A stretch of 49,322 nt of DNA from Halioglobus sp. Its GTDB lineage: Bacteria > Pseudomonadota > Gammaproteobacteria > Pseudomonadales > Halieaceae. The number at the start of each line of letters is the position of its first letter. The stretch's first letter is position 1. The stretch spans positions 1-49,322 of the forward strand of contig PABK01000019.1 in the NCBI GenBank assembly GCA_002699145.1, written 5' to 3'. The translations under genes were made by a program, and so were the position numbers. Shown in pieces: positions 42,611 through 49,322 of the stretch. The notes under the pieces were generated by a model. The model ran no database searches. It was not told the DNA's origin and saw only the letters and a list, made by a program, of their open reading frames with translations.

Positions 42611-42910
42611 TCAGGGGAGCACCTTCTTGTAGGGCTTTACCACGACCTTGCTGAATACGCCCGCGTCCACGTAGGGGTCGGCGTCCGCCCAGGCGGTCGC
42701 GGCCTCCAGGCTGTCGAACTCGGCGACGATCAGACTGCCGGTAAAACCCGCCTCGCCGGGTTCCTCCGTGTCCAGCGCAGGGTGGGGGCCGGCGACCAGC
42801 AGGCGTCCGGCCTGCACCAGTTCGTGCAGCCTGGCCAGGTGCGCCTCGCGCGCGGTCTTGCGCAGGGGCAGGCTGTTGTCGACATCTTCACACAGTATGG
42901 CGTAGTACAT
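42611..42910 (-). CDS. yciI: YciI family protein
   Basis: A 99-residue dimeric alpha/beta barrel protein of normal length. [28 protein letters not shown] (N-terminus, read in parts) and the DPYVDAGVF motif contain the His and Asp residues that suggest an acid-base pocket in YciI proteins. The biochemical function is unknown. ATG has GGAGA 5 nt upstream. It lies 31 nt after yciB on the same strand, an arrangement conserved in many gammaproteobacteria. Confidence 0.93.
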   Translation of the reverse strand: MYYAILCEDVDNSLPLRKTAREAHLARLHELVQAGRLLVAGPHPALDTEEPGEAGFTGSLIVAEFDSLEAATAWADADPYVDAGVFSKVVVKPYKKVLP

Positions 42911-42941
42911 TCCTGTCTCCGCGCGGACCCGTCGGTCCGCC

Positions 42942-43523
42942 TCAGGTATTGCTGTCTTCTTTCAGGTGTGGGCTGATGATCAGCGCGGTCACCAGCGTCA
43001 ACAGCAGGGTGAAACCGATCGCCGAGTAGAGTTTGTAACTGACCCAGGTCTCCTCGCTGTAGCCGTAGGCGACCACCAGGTTGAGGGCCCCCACCAGCGC
43101 GAAATAACCCACCCAGAGTGTGTTCAGCCGCGTCCAGACCGCGCGCGGCAGGTGAATCTGACTGCCCAGGGTGCGCTGCATCAGGTTCTTGTCGCCGATG
43201 AACTGGGAGGCGCCGAAGACGATGGCCAGCGCCCAGTTGAAGATGGTGGGTTTCCAGAACAGGAACAGCGGGTTGCGGAACACCAGTGTCAGCGCGCCAA
43301 AGGCCAGCACCGCCAGCAGCAACCACAGCAGGCGCTTTTCCAGCTCCCGCGTCAGTGCGTAGGTGATCGCCACCTGCAACACCGTGGCGATCATCAATAC
43401 CGCCGTCGCCGAGAAAATGCCGTCGAACTGGTGTGTCCATCCCAGCACCGAGACGCTTTCGCCGTCCAGGTTGTAGACGATGAAAAACAGTGCGATGGGC
43501 ACGAACTCGAGCAGTTGCTTCAT
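42942..43523 (-). CDS. yciB: Intracellular septation protein A family (YciB)
   Basis: A 193-residue inner-membrane protein with about five to six helices. [17 protein letters not shown] at the N-terminus, [16 protein letters not shown] (about 107-122) and the [20 protein letters not shown] stretch are family hallmarks. YciB/IspZ is linked to cell envelope synthesis and septation. I start at the ATG at 43523; the longer ORF to 43706 adds non-membrane residues that overlap the neighbouring promoter. It is divergent from rnm and upstream of yciI. Confidence 0.93.
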   Translation of the reverse strand: MKQLLEFVPIALFFIVYNLDGESVSVLGWTHQFDGIFSATAVLMIATVLQVAITYALTRELEKRLLWLLLAVLAFGALTLVFRNPLFLFWKPTIFNWALAIVFGASQFIGDKNLMQRTLGSQIHLPRAVWTRLNTLWVGYFALVGALNLVVAYGYSEETWVSYKLYSAIGFTLLLTLVTALIISPHLKEDSNT

Positions 43524-43599
43524 GGATTCTGGCTTACTCCGGCTGTACCATGTGCGCTGGCCGCGGGTCGCCGCGGATATCCGGCAGAGTGTAAAGATT

Positions 43600-44424
43600 G
43601 TGTTGGTCGACTTCCATACCCACAGCACGGCCTCCGATGGCGCAATGGCGCCCGCGGCGTTACTGCAGCGTGCCCTCGAGCGCGGTGTCGGCATGCTCGC
43701 CATCACGGATCACGATACCGTCGACGGCTACCTGCAGGCGCGCGCGGATGCCCGTGCGGACGCGCTGCGCCTGGTGCCGGGGGTGGAGTTCTCCTGTCGC
43801 TGGTCCGGCACCACCGTGCACATCGTGGGCCTGGACATGGACTGCGCGCACCCGGCCATGCGCGAGGGCCTGGCGCAGCTCGACGCCGCCCGCGGCGAGC
43901 GCGGCGAGTTGATTGCGCAGCGCCTGCACGCGCGCGGTTTTCCCGGCGCGCTGGACGGGGCGCTGGCGCAGGCCGGTGACAGCCAGCTCGGCCGCCCCCA
44001 TTTCGCCCGCTGGATGGTCGAGCAGGGCCATGTGAAGGATGTCGCCGAGGCCTTCGATCGCTTCCTCGGCCAGGGCAAGACCGGCGACGTCAAGGCGTTC
44101 TGGCCGGAACTGGCCTGCGCGGTGCGCTGGATCGAGGACGCCGGCGGCATCTCCGTGGTGGCGCACCCGTGCAAATATCGCTTTACCGGCATGAAGCTGC
44201 GCCGCCTGCTGGCCGATTTCGTCGCCGCCGGCGGCCGCGCCATCGAGGTGCGCAGCGGACGGCAGAGCAGCGCGCAGGAGCAGCAGCTACTGCGCCTGGC
44301 GCGTGAGTTCCAGCTGGAAATTTCCGTGGGCAGCGACTTTCACCGCGATGCGCCCTATGCCGCGGAACTGGGTGTGCGCGCGCGTGCCAGCGACGGGCTG
44401 CGCGGCGTCTGGGAGCGCTGGTGA
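43600..44424 (+). CDS. rnm: PHP-domain phosphoesterase, 5'-3' exoribonuclease Rnm (YciV)
   Basis: A 274-residue PHP-domain protein. Metal ligands are visible in VDFHTHST, ITDHDTVDG, GVEFSC, VVAHPCKY and VGSDFHRD, in normal order. E. coli Rnm (YciV, also called TrpH) removes 5' nucleotides and matures 5' ends of rRNA; the yciO gene next door supports that identity. The start is uncertain: I use GTG at 43600, which gives MLVDFHTHST; ATT at 43597 and TTG at 43603 are close, and none has a good ribosome binding site. The stop overlaps yciO by GTGA. Confidence 0.88.
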   Translation: MLVDFHTHSTASDGAMAPAALLQRALERGVGMLAITDHDTVDGYLQARADARADALRLVPGVEFSCRWSGTTVHIVGLDMDCAHPAMREGLAQLDAARGERGELIAQRLHARGFPGALDGALAQAGDSQLGRPHFARWMVEQGHVKDVAEAFDRFLGQGKTGDVKAFWPELACAVRWIEDAGGISVVAHPCKYRFTGMKLRRLLADFVAAGGRAIEVRSGRQSSAQEQQLLRLAREFQLEISVGSDFHRDAPYAAELGVRARASDGLRGVWERW

Positions 44425-45044
44425 GCCAGTTTTTCCAGATCCACCCGGAGAATCCGCAGGCGCGCCTGGTGCGCCAGGCGGTGGATATCATCCGCGCCGG
44501 CGGTGTGGTGGTCTACCCGACGGACTCGGCCTACGCGCTGGGCTGCCACATCGGCGACAAGCACGCACTGGACCGCATACGCCGTATCCGCAAGCTGGAC
44601 TCGCGGCACAACTTCACCCTGGTCTGCCGCGACCTGTCCGAGATCGCCACCTTCGCGCGCGTCGACAACACCGTGTACCGCGCCCTGCGGCAATGCACGC
44701 CCGGCCCCTACACCTTCATACTCAAAGCGACTTCGGAGTTGCCACGGCGTCTGCAACACCCCAAGCGCAAGACCGTGGGCCTGCGCGTGCCGGACAACAA
44801 GGTCGCCCAGGCGCTGCTGGCGGACCTGGGCGAGCCGCTGATGAGCGTCAGCCTGATCATGCCGGGGGAGGACCTGCCCCTGATCGATCCCTACGAGATT
44901 CGCGAGCTGCTGGAGCACGAGGTAGACCTGGTCATCGACGGCGGCTGGTGCGGCATGGAGCCGACCACGGTGGTGGACCTGGTCGACGAGGTGCCGTTGA
45001 TACTGCGCGCGGGCAAGGGAGATACTGCGCCCTTTGAGGACTGA
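44421..45044 (+). CDS. yciO: YciO/Sua5/YrdC family protein
   Basis: A 207-residue protein of the Sua5-YciO-YrdC fold. GGVVVYPTDSAYALGC (about 27-42) is the nucleotide-binding opening, and KLDSRHNFTLVCRDLSE plus the SLIMPGEDLP segment are YciO-like. The YrdC fold makes threonylcarbamoyl-AMP for tRNA modification; YciO paralogues differ in activity from TsaC. The GTG start overlaps the rnm stop by 4 nt. The pair matches the yciV-yciO order in E. coli. Confidence 0.92.
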   Translation: MSQFFQIHPENPQARLVRQAVDIIRAGGVVVYPTDSAYALGCHIGDKHALDRIRRIRKLDSRHNFTLVCRDLSEIATFARVDNTVYRALRQCTPGPYTFILKATSELPRRLQHPKRKTVGLRVPDNKVAQALLADLGEPLMSVSLIMPGEDLPLIDPYEIRELLEHEVDLVIDGGWCGMEPTTVVDLVDEVPLILRAGKGDTAPFED

Positions 45045-45155
45045 GCGCCGGGGCCGCCTGACCTTTTCGCTCACGGGCACGGCAGTTGAGGACATTGGCA
45101 GCGGACTCACCGCGGCCTAGACTGCTGCCATCTGCCAAGCCAAATGGAGCGGCCC

Positions 45156-46364
45156 ATGAACACCGCCACAGCCCCCGAGGCGCAGCTGGAATACGCCGCT
45201 TTCGACGCGGACAATCACTACTATGAGGCCAGCGACGCCTTCACCCGCCACGTGCCCGCGGCCATGCAGCCGCGCTGTGTGCAGTGGGCGACTATCGACG
45301 GGCGGCAACACCACCTGGTGGGCGGCAAGCTCGCGCGCGCGGTGAAAAACCCCACCTGGAATCCCATTTCGCTGCCCGGTTCCATCGCGCCTTACCTGCA
45401 CGGCAAGGAACTGACGGACGCGGATATCGCGCGCATGAAGGCCCACGAACCGCTGCCGGACTACTACATGAACCGAGATGCGCGGGTGGCCAAGCTGCAA
45501 GAGCAGGGCCTTGAGGCCGTGTGGTTGTTCCCCACCCTGGGGGTGCTGTACGAGGAATTGCTCAAGCACGATACCGAGGCGGTGAAAGTGCAGTTCACCG
45601 CTTTCAACCGCTGGCTGCAGGAGGACTGGGGCTGTAACTACCAGCAGCGCATTTTCGCCGCGCCCTATATCTCCCTGTGCGATGTCGACTGGGCCTGCGC
45701 GGAACTGGAGTGGGCCCTGGCGCAGGGCGCCACCGTGGTGTGCATGCGTCCGGCGGCCGTCACCCTGGCCGACGGCTCGACACGCTCGCCGGCGGACCCG
45801 CTGTTCGATCCCTTCTGGGCGCGCCTGAACGAGTCCGGCATCGCCCTGGTGGTGCACGCGGCGGATTCGGGCTACACCACCCACGGCTACGTCAAGGACG
45901 GCTTTTCCGCCGACTTCAGCGGCGGCGTGTTCTCACCCAACATCAAGCACTTCAATATTGAGCGGGCGGCCTACGATTTCCTCATCACGCTGTGCTACGA
46001 GAAGCTGTTCGAGCGATTCCCGAACCTGCGCGTCGCCTCCATCGAGAACGGCGCCGAGTACCTGCCGGACCTGTTCCGCAAGCTGGCCCAATCCCGCGAT
46101 CGCATGCGCGGCTATTACGCCGAGGACCCGGGCGAGCTGTTCCGGCACCACGTGTGGATCAACCCCTTCTGGGAGGACGATGTCAACGAGGTGGCCCACT
46201 TCATGGGCGCTGACCGGGTGATTTTCGGCTCCGACTGGCCGCATATCGAGGGCATGCCGCAACCGCTGGACTACCTGCCGGAACTGGCGCGCTTTGACGC
46301 CGCGCAGCAGCGGCGCATCCTGCGCGACAACGCCCGCGAGCTGAACACACCGCGCCCCATATAA
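45156..46364 (+). CDS. Amidohydrolase 2 family protein
   Basis: A 402-residue TIM-barrel metal-dependent hydrolase of the ACMSD/amidohydrolase-2 group. FDADNHYYEA (about 16-25) is the first metal motif in its DxxxH form, VVHAAD the next His, and FGSDWPHIEG (about 357-366) the catalytic Asp. Members decarboxylate or hydrolyse aromatic and other acids; no substrate can be named. I use the ATG at 45156, which has TGGAG at 7 nt; the ATG at 45144 has none. It sits alone between yciO and scpA with its own downstream hairpin. Confidence 0.88.
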   Translation: MNTATAPEAQLEYAAFDADNHYYEASDAFTRHVPAAMQPRCVQWATIDGRQHHLVGGKLARAVKNPTWNPISLPGSIAPYLHGKELTDADIARMKAHEPLPDYYMNRDARVAKLQEQGLEAVWLFPTLGVLYEELLKHDTEAVKVQFTAFNRWLQEDWGCNYQQRIFAAPYISLCDVDWACAELEWALAQGATVVCMRPAAVTLADGSTRSPADPLFDPFWARLNESGIALVVHAADSGYTTHGYVKDGFSADFSGGVFSPNIKHFNIERAAYDFLITLCYEKLFERFPNLRVASIENGAEYLPDLFRKLAQSRDRMRGYYAEDPGELFRHHVWINPFWEDDVNEVAHFMGADRVIFGSDWPHIEGMPQPLDYLPELARFDAAQQRRILRDNARELNTPRPI

Positions 46365-46386
46365 GGGGGGTATCGCGCCGCGCAAT

Positions 46387-46405
46387 CACAATATTTTGTG
46401 TTTTT
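46387..46405 (+). terminator. Weak intrinsic terminator after the amidohydrolase
   Basis: CACAA-TATT-TTGTG followed by five T residues begins 22 nt after the amidohydrolase stop. The 5-bp stem is short and AT-rich, but the T tract and position before the scpA promoter suit a terminator. Confidence 0.4.
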
Positions 46406-46442
46406 GTCGGCCAGGCCGCTGCGCATTTCCACCGCCCTGGGG

Positions 46443-46448
46443 TATACT
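46443..46448 (+). promoter_or_regulatory. -10 element for scpA-scpB-rluB
   Basis: TATACT lies 29 nt before the scpA GTG. No clear -35 precedes it at the usual distance, so the assignment rests on the hexamer and position. Confidence 0.4.
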
Positions 46449-46477
46449 GCCCCTGACATAAGAACAGGTGGGGCGCC

Positions 46478-47341
46478 GTGTCAGCGAACGAATCCAATAC
46501 CGAATCGCCCACCCCGACGCAGGGTGGTGGCAGCGACCTGACGGCCGTAGGGCCACCGCAGCAGGGTGAGATGCCCTTCGCCGTGGTCATGGGGCAGGCG
46601 GTGACCGAACTGCCCAAGGACCTGTACATCCCGCCCCAGGCGCTGGAAGTCTTCCTGGAGGCCTTCGAGGGCCCGCTGGACCTGTTGCTCTACCTCATCC
46701 GGCGGCAAAACCTTGACATCCTCGAGATCGACGTGGCCAGTATCACGCAACAGTACATGCAGTACGTTGAACTGATGGATGCGATGAAATTCGAGCTGGC
46801 CGCCGAGTACCTGCTGATGGCGGCCATGCTGGCGGAGATCAAGTCGCGCATGTTGCTGCCGCGCTCCACCGAGGTCGAGGAGGACGAGGAAGACCCCCGC
46901 GCCCAGCTTATCCGGCGCCTGCAGGAGTATGAGCGCTTCAAAAAGGCGGCCGAGGATATCGAGGAGATGCCGCGTCTGGAACGCGACACCTGGGTGGCCA
47001 GTGCGCAGCCGCCGGACATCCAGCGCGCCCGGCCGGAGCCGGAGGTGGACCTGCGCGAAATCCTCATGGCCCTGGGCGAGGTGCTGCAGCGCGCGGACAT
47101 GTTCGAGAGCCACCACATCCAGCGCGAGGCGCTGTCTACCCGCGAGCGGATGAGCCAGGTGCTGGAGTCGCTCTCCGGCGGCCAGTTCGTGCCCTTTGTC
47201 TCGCTGTTTCGTGCGCAGGAGGGGCGCCTGGGCGTCGTGGTCACCTTCCTGGCCATCATGGAGTTGATCAAGGAATCCCTGGTGGAAGTCGTGCAGACAG
47301 AAAATTTTGGACCCATCCACGTCAAGGCAAGGTCGGAGTAA
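46478..47341 (+). CDS. scpA: Segregation and condensation protein A
   Basis: A 287-residue kleisin of the bacterial Smc-ScpAB condensin. After a ~45-residue polar, disordered N-terminus, FEGPLDLLLYLIRRQNLDILEIDVASI is the conserved N-terminal winged-helix opening that contacts Smc; an acidic linker (EVEEDEEDPR) and the C-terminal winged helix (LGVVVTFLAIMELIKESLVEVVQ) follow. It helps compact and segregate the chromosome. The N-terminal extension is longer than in Firmicutes but common in gammaproteobacteria. The GTG start has AGGTGGGG upstream. scpB begins 1 nt after its stop. No smc gene is in the window. Confidence 0.95.
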   Translation: MSANESNTESPTPTQGGGSDLTAVGPPQQGEMPFAVVMGQAVTELPKDLYIPPQALEVFLEAFEGPLDLLLYLIRRQNLDILEIDVASITQQYMQYVELMDAMKFELAAEYLLMAAMLAEIKSRMLLPRSTEVEEDEEDPRAQLIRRLQEYERFKKAAEDIEEMPRLERDTWVASAQPPDIQRARPEPEVDLREILMALGEVLQRADMFESHHIQREALSTRERMSQVLESLSGGQFVPFVSLFRAQEGRLGVVVTFLAIMELIKESLVEVVQTENFGPIHVKARSE

Positions 47342-47342
47342 T

Positions 47343-48206
47343 ATGTCGGAAACAGGCCTGGTACAGATTATCGAGGGCGCCCTGCTGGCCGCCGGTAAAC
47401 CGTTGACAGTCGCGCAGCTGGCGGGCCTGTTCGAGGACGCCGAGCGGCCGGACAACAGCGCCATTCGCGAGGCCTTGCAAACGGTGTCGGAGCGCTGCGA
47501 GGACCGCGGCTTCGAACTGGTGGAAGTCGCCAGCGGTTTTCGTTTCCAGGTGCGCCAGAACCTCAGCCAGTGGATCGGGCGCCTGTGGCACGAACGGCCG
47601 CAGCGTTACACGCGGGCATTGCTGGAAACCCTGGCGCTGATCGCCTACCGCCAGCCCATCACCCGCGGCGAGATCGAGGAAATCCGCGGCGTGGCGGTCA
47701 GCTCGAACATCATCAAGACCCTGCACGAACGCGAGTGGATACGCGTGGTCGGCCACCGCGACGTGCCCGGTCGCCCGGCGATGTACGCCACGACGAAACA
47801 GTTTTTGGACTACTTCAACCTGAAAAGCCTGGACCAGTTGCCGGCGCTGGCGGAGATCCGCGACCTGGATACACTGAACGCGGAACTGGGCTTCAGTGAG
47901 CCGCTGCCGGAAAAAAAGACTGAAGCCGCCGAGTCCGCCGGCCCTGAACTGACGGTCGTCGGCGGCACCGAACACCAGCCGGCCGAAACGCACGATACGG
48001 CGCAACCGGGCGCTCAGGCGGAACACGAAGAAGAGGGTGTGAGCCTGGAGCAGGCGGTCGACGAACTGGCGCAGCGCGCCGGGTCGTCAGAAGAGCCCGC
48101 GCCGGCGCCGGATGGCGCGGAGTCGGCACAGGCGGAGACTGAAACGGACACGCCCGTCGACGCCGGCCCCGACGCGGAGTCGCCGGCCCCCGAACACCGG
48201 GCCTGA
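47343..48206 (+). CDS. scpB: Segregation and condensation protein B
   Basis: A 287-residue ScpB. The two winged-helix domains fill about residues 1-180 (IIEGALLAAGKPLTVAQLAGLF; ALIAYRQPITRGEIEEIRGV; GHRDVPGRPAMYATTKQFLDYF). It binds ScpA as a dimer and supports Smc. The last ~100 residues form an acidic, Ala/Glu/Pro-rich tail absent from short ScpB proteins, probably disordered. The ATG at 47343 has GGAG 5 nt upstream, within the scpA end, and the longer in-frame start at 47307 is inside scpA. rluB starts 3 nt after the stop. Confidence 0.95.
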   Translation: MSETGLVQIIEGALLAAGKPLTVAQLAGLFEDAERPDNSAIREALQTVSERCEDRGFELVEVASGFRFQVRQNLSQWIGRLWHERPQRYTRALLETLALIAYRQPITRGEIEEIRGVAVSSNIIKTLHEREWIRVVGHRDVPGRPAMYATTKQFLDYFNLKSLDQLPALAEIRDLDTLNAELGFSEPLPEKKTEAAESAGPELTVVGGTEHQPAETHDTAQPGAQAEHEEEGVSLEQAVDELAQRAGSSEEPAPAPDGAESAQAETETDTPVDAGPDAESPAPEHRA

Positions 48207-48209
48207 GCC

Positions 48210-49118
48210 ATGGCAGGGAATTCGCGCGGGGACCGGCCCGGGGACGCCGCCTCCGCAGCCGCCGGGCAGACCTCCACCCCGGCCGGGGAAAAACTGCAGA
48301 AAGTGCTGGCCCGCACCGGGCTGGGTTCGCGCCGTGAGATGGAGCGCTGGATCGAGGCCGGTCGCGTCAGCATCGACGGCCGCGTCGCCCGGCTGGGCGA
48401 CCGGGTCACCGACAAGGCGCGCCTGGCGGTCGACGGCAAACCCCTGCAACGAGCGCCGGCCGCCGAGACCCGTTGCATTCTCTACCACAAACCCCCGGGC
48501 GAGGTCTGTTCGCGCAGCGATCCCGAGGGCCGGCGCACGGTGTTCGAGCGCCTGCCGAAATTGCCGCGCGGCCGCTGGATATCCATCGGTCGCCTCGACT
48601 ACAACACCTCGGGCCTGCTGCTGTTCACCACGGACGGCGAACTGGCCAATGCCCTCATGCACCCCTCGGCCAATATTGAACGCGAGTACATGGTGCGTGT
48701 CATGGGCGAGGTCGGCGAGGACGTCCTGGCACGGCTGCGCGAGGGCGTGATGCTGGAAGACGGCCCGGCGCGCTTCACCGACATCCAGGACGGCGGCGGG
48801 GAGGGCATCAACCGCTGGTACTACGTCGTCATCATGGAGGGACGCAACCGCGAGGTGCGCCGACTTTGGGAGTCCCAGGGACTGACCGTGTCGCGCCTCA
48901 AGCGCGTGCGCTACGGCGACGTGTTCATCCCCTCGCGCGTCAAGCAGGGGCAGTGGGTGGAGCTGGAACCGAAGGACGTCAAGTCGCTGTACCGGCTGGC
49001 GAACCTGGAAGCCAAGCCGCTGCGTCGCGCCACCGCGAAGGAGCGCGAAAACATGGAGCGCCAGTTCGCCAAGCGCGGCGGCGGCGGTCCGCGCGGCAGG
49101 AAGTCCCGCCGGGGCTAG
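48210..49118 (+). CDS. rluB: 23S rRNA pseudouridine synthase B
   Basis: A 302-residue RsuA/RluB-family pseudouridine synthase. A disordered N-terminus (about 1-25) leads to an S4 RNA-binding domain (about 27-75, [21 protein letters not shown]). The catalytic domain carries the Asp130 nucleophile in [37 protein letters not shown] is the second family signature. The tail is Arg/Gly/Lys-rich and probably binds RNA. It modifies U2605 (E. coli numbering) of 23S rRNA. It is the third gene of the scpA-scpB-rluB operon. Confidence 0.95.
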   Translation: MAGNSRGDRPGDAASAAAGQTSTPAGEKLQKVLARTGLGSRREMERWIEAGRVSIDGRVARLGDRVTDKARLAVDGKPLQRAPAAETRCILYHKPPGEVCSRSDPEGRRTVFERLPKLPRGRWISIGRLDYNTSGLLLFTTDGELANALMHPSANIEREYMVRVMGEVGEDVLARLREGVMLEDGPARFTDIQDGGGEGINRWYYVVIMEGRNREVRRLWESQGLTVSRLKRVRYGDVFIPSRVKQGQWVELEPKDVKSLYRLANLEAKPLRRATAKERENMERQFAKRGGGGPRGRKSRRG

Positions 49119-49149
49119 CACGGGCTGTCCCGGTGCGGTGTCGTTCGAC

Positions 49150-49198
49150 CTAAGCGAACCTTGCGGACGGGCAGTGTCCCGTTCGGTCGCAAAGCAGA
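49150..49198 (-). repeat. Decayed partial copy of the terminal repeat
   Basis: CTAAGCGAACCT followed by CGGGCAGTGTCCCG (49168-49181) and a TTCGGTCGCAAAGC segment parallels the outside flank and first half of the left-end element read on the minus strand, with scattered substitutions. The second stem arm is missing. It shows that the repeat unit extends beyond the 71 bp into a TAAGCGAACC flank. Confidence 0.75.
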
Positions 49199-49231
49199 CT
49201 TCCTTGCAGGGTATTGTGCGAGCTGACCGAC

Positions 49232-49302
49232 CCTCCCGGGCGGGCAGTGTCCCGGTCGGTCGAAAAGCTCACTCCCTCTCGGGACACTGCCCGCCCGGGA
49301 GG
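49232..49302 (-). repeat. 71-bp near-palindromic repeat, right copy (inverted)
   Basis: This is the exact reverse complement of positions 1-71: 23-bp perfect stem arms around a 25-nt loop. It lies 113 nt downstream of rluB, and the sequence ends 20 nt beyond it. The flank past the element (TTCTCTTTT...) differs from the flank of the left copy. Confidence 0.93.
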
Positions 49303-49322
49303 TTCTCTTTTCTGTTCGACTC

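Noticed and set aside
1-49322. The window as a composite transposon or integrative element bounded by inverted repeats
   Set aside because: No transposase, integrase or target duplication is seen, and the content is core genes such as scpAB, rluB, pdxJ and oadGAB. A dispersed repeat at assembly breaks explains the ends better.

Overview
The window is high-GC, densely packed bacterial chromosome with about 47 protein-coding genes, no rRNA or tRNA, no CRISPR and no recognisable transposase or phage gene. The gene set fits an aerobic marine gammaproteobacterium, most likely of the Halieaceae (OM60/NOR5) type: a Na+-pumping oxaloacetate decarboxylase oadGAB, lutABC, a TIGR04211 SH3 protein, yciI-yciB, rnm-yciO, and scpA-scpB-rluB. 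The taxonomic call is an inference from gene content, not from a marker gene comparison.

Both ends carry the same 71-bp near-palindromic element in opposite orientation, and the right end has a further decayed copy. The sequence stops at these elements while the genes between them are ordinary housekeeping and metabolic genes. This looks like a contig that ends in a dispersed repeat rather than a mobile element. A pentanucleotide tandem repeat lies just inside the left end.

Left part (0.2-4.9 kb, minus strand): alpha/beta hydrolase, Calx-beta/GDPD lipoprotein and MAPEG protein; then bactofilin, a methyltransferase-like protein and a DUF4124 protein. 5.0-7.6 kb (plus): a sulfotransferase translationally coupled to an alkylsulfatase-like metallo-beta-lactamase-fold protein, behind a promoter overlaid with AT-rich palindromes. 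7.6-13 kb: class II aldolase and Crp/Fnr regulator (divergent); the glutathione-dependent formaldehyde pair adhC-fghA; a LysR regulator divergent from ferredoxin-NADP reductase. 13-19.4 kb: DUF4136 lipoprotein plus SDR, convergent with a four-gene minus-strand run (sorbosone dehydrogenase-like protein with cytochrome c, CDP-alcohol phosphatidyltransferase, YbhP-like EEP protein, FATP-type acyl-CoA synthetase) that points to phospholipid and fatty acid metabolism. 19.6-24.5 kb: an HD-GYP protein with a substituted HD motif, a SYLF protein, and lutABC for lactate oxidation. 24.6-27.4 kb: a 923-residue unrecognised membrane protein with a long charged coiled coil.

27.4-36.2 kb: saccharopine-dehydrogenase-like reductase, POT peptide transporter, then an FAD-linked hydroxyacid oxidoreductase, a ThDP enzyme and a LeuB-family dehydrogenase on the plus strand, facing a 2-isopropylmalate/citramalate synthase-like gene of the type found in Bacteroidota. 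Together they read as 2-oxoacid and branched-chain amino acid metabolism. 36.5-39.9 kb: oadGAB. 39.9-42.9 kb (minus): yciI, TIGR04211, ppiA, pdxJ and a SnoaL-like gene, the last three coupled by ATGA overlaps. 43-49.1 kb: yciB, then rnm-yciO, an amidohydrolase, and scpA-scpB-rluB, which couple chromosome segregation and 23S rRNA modification genes in an order common in gammaproteobacteria.
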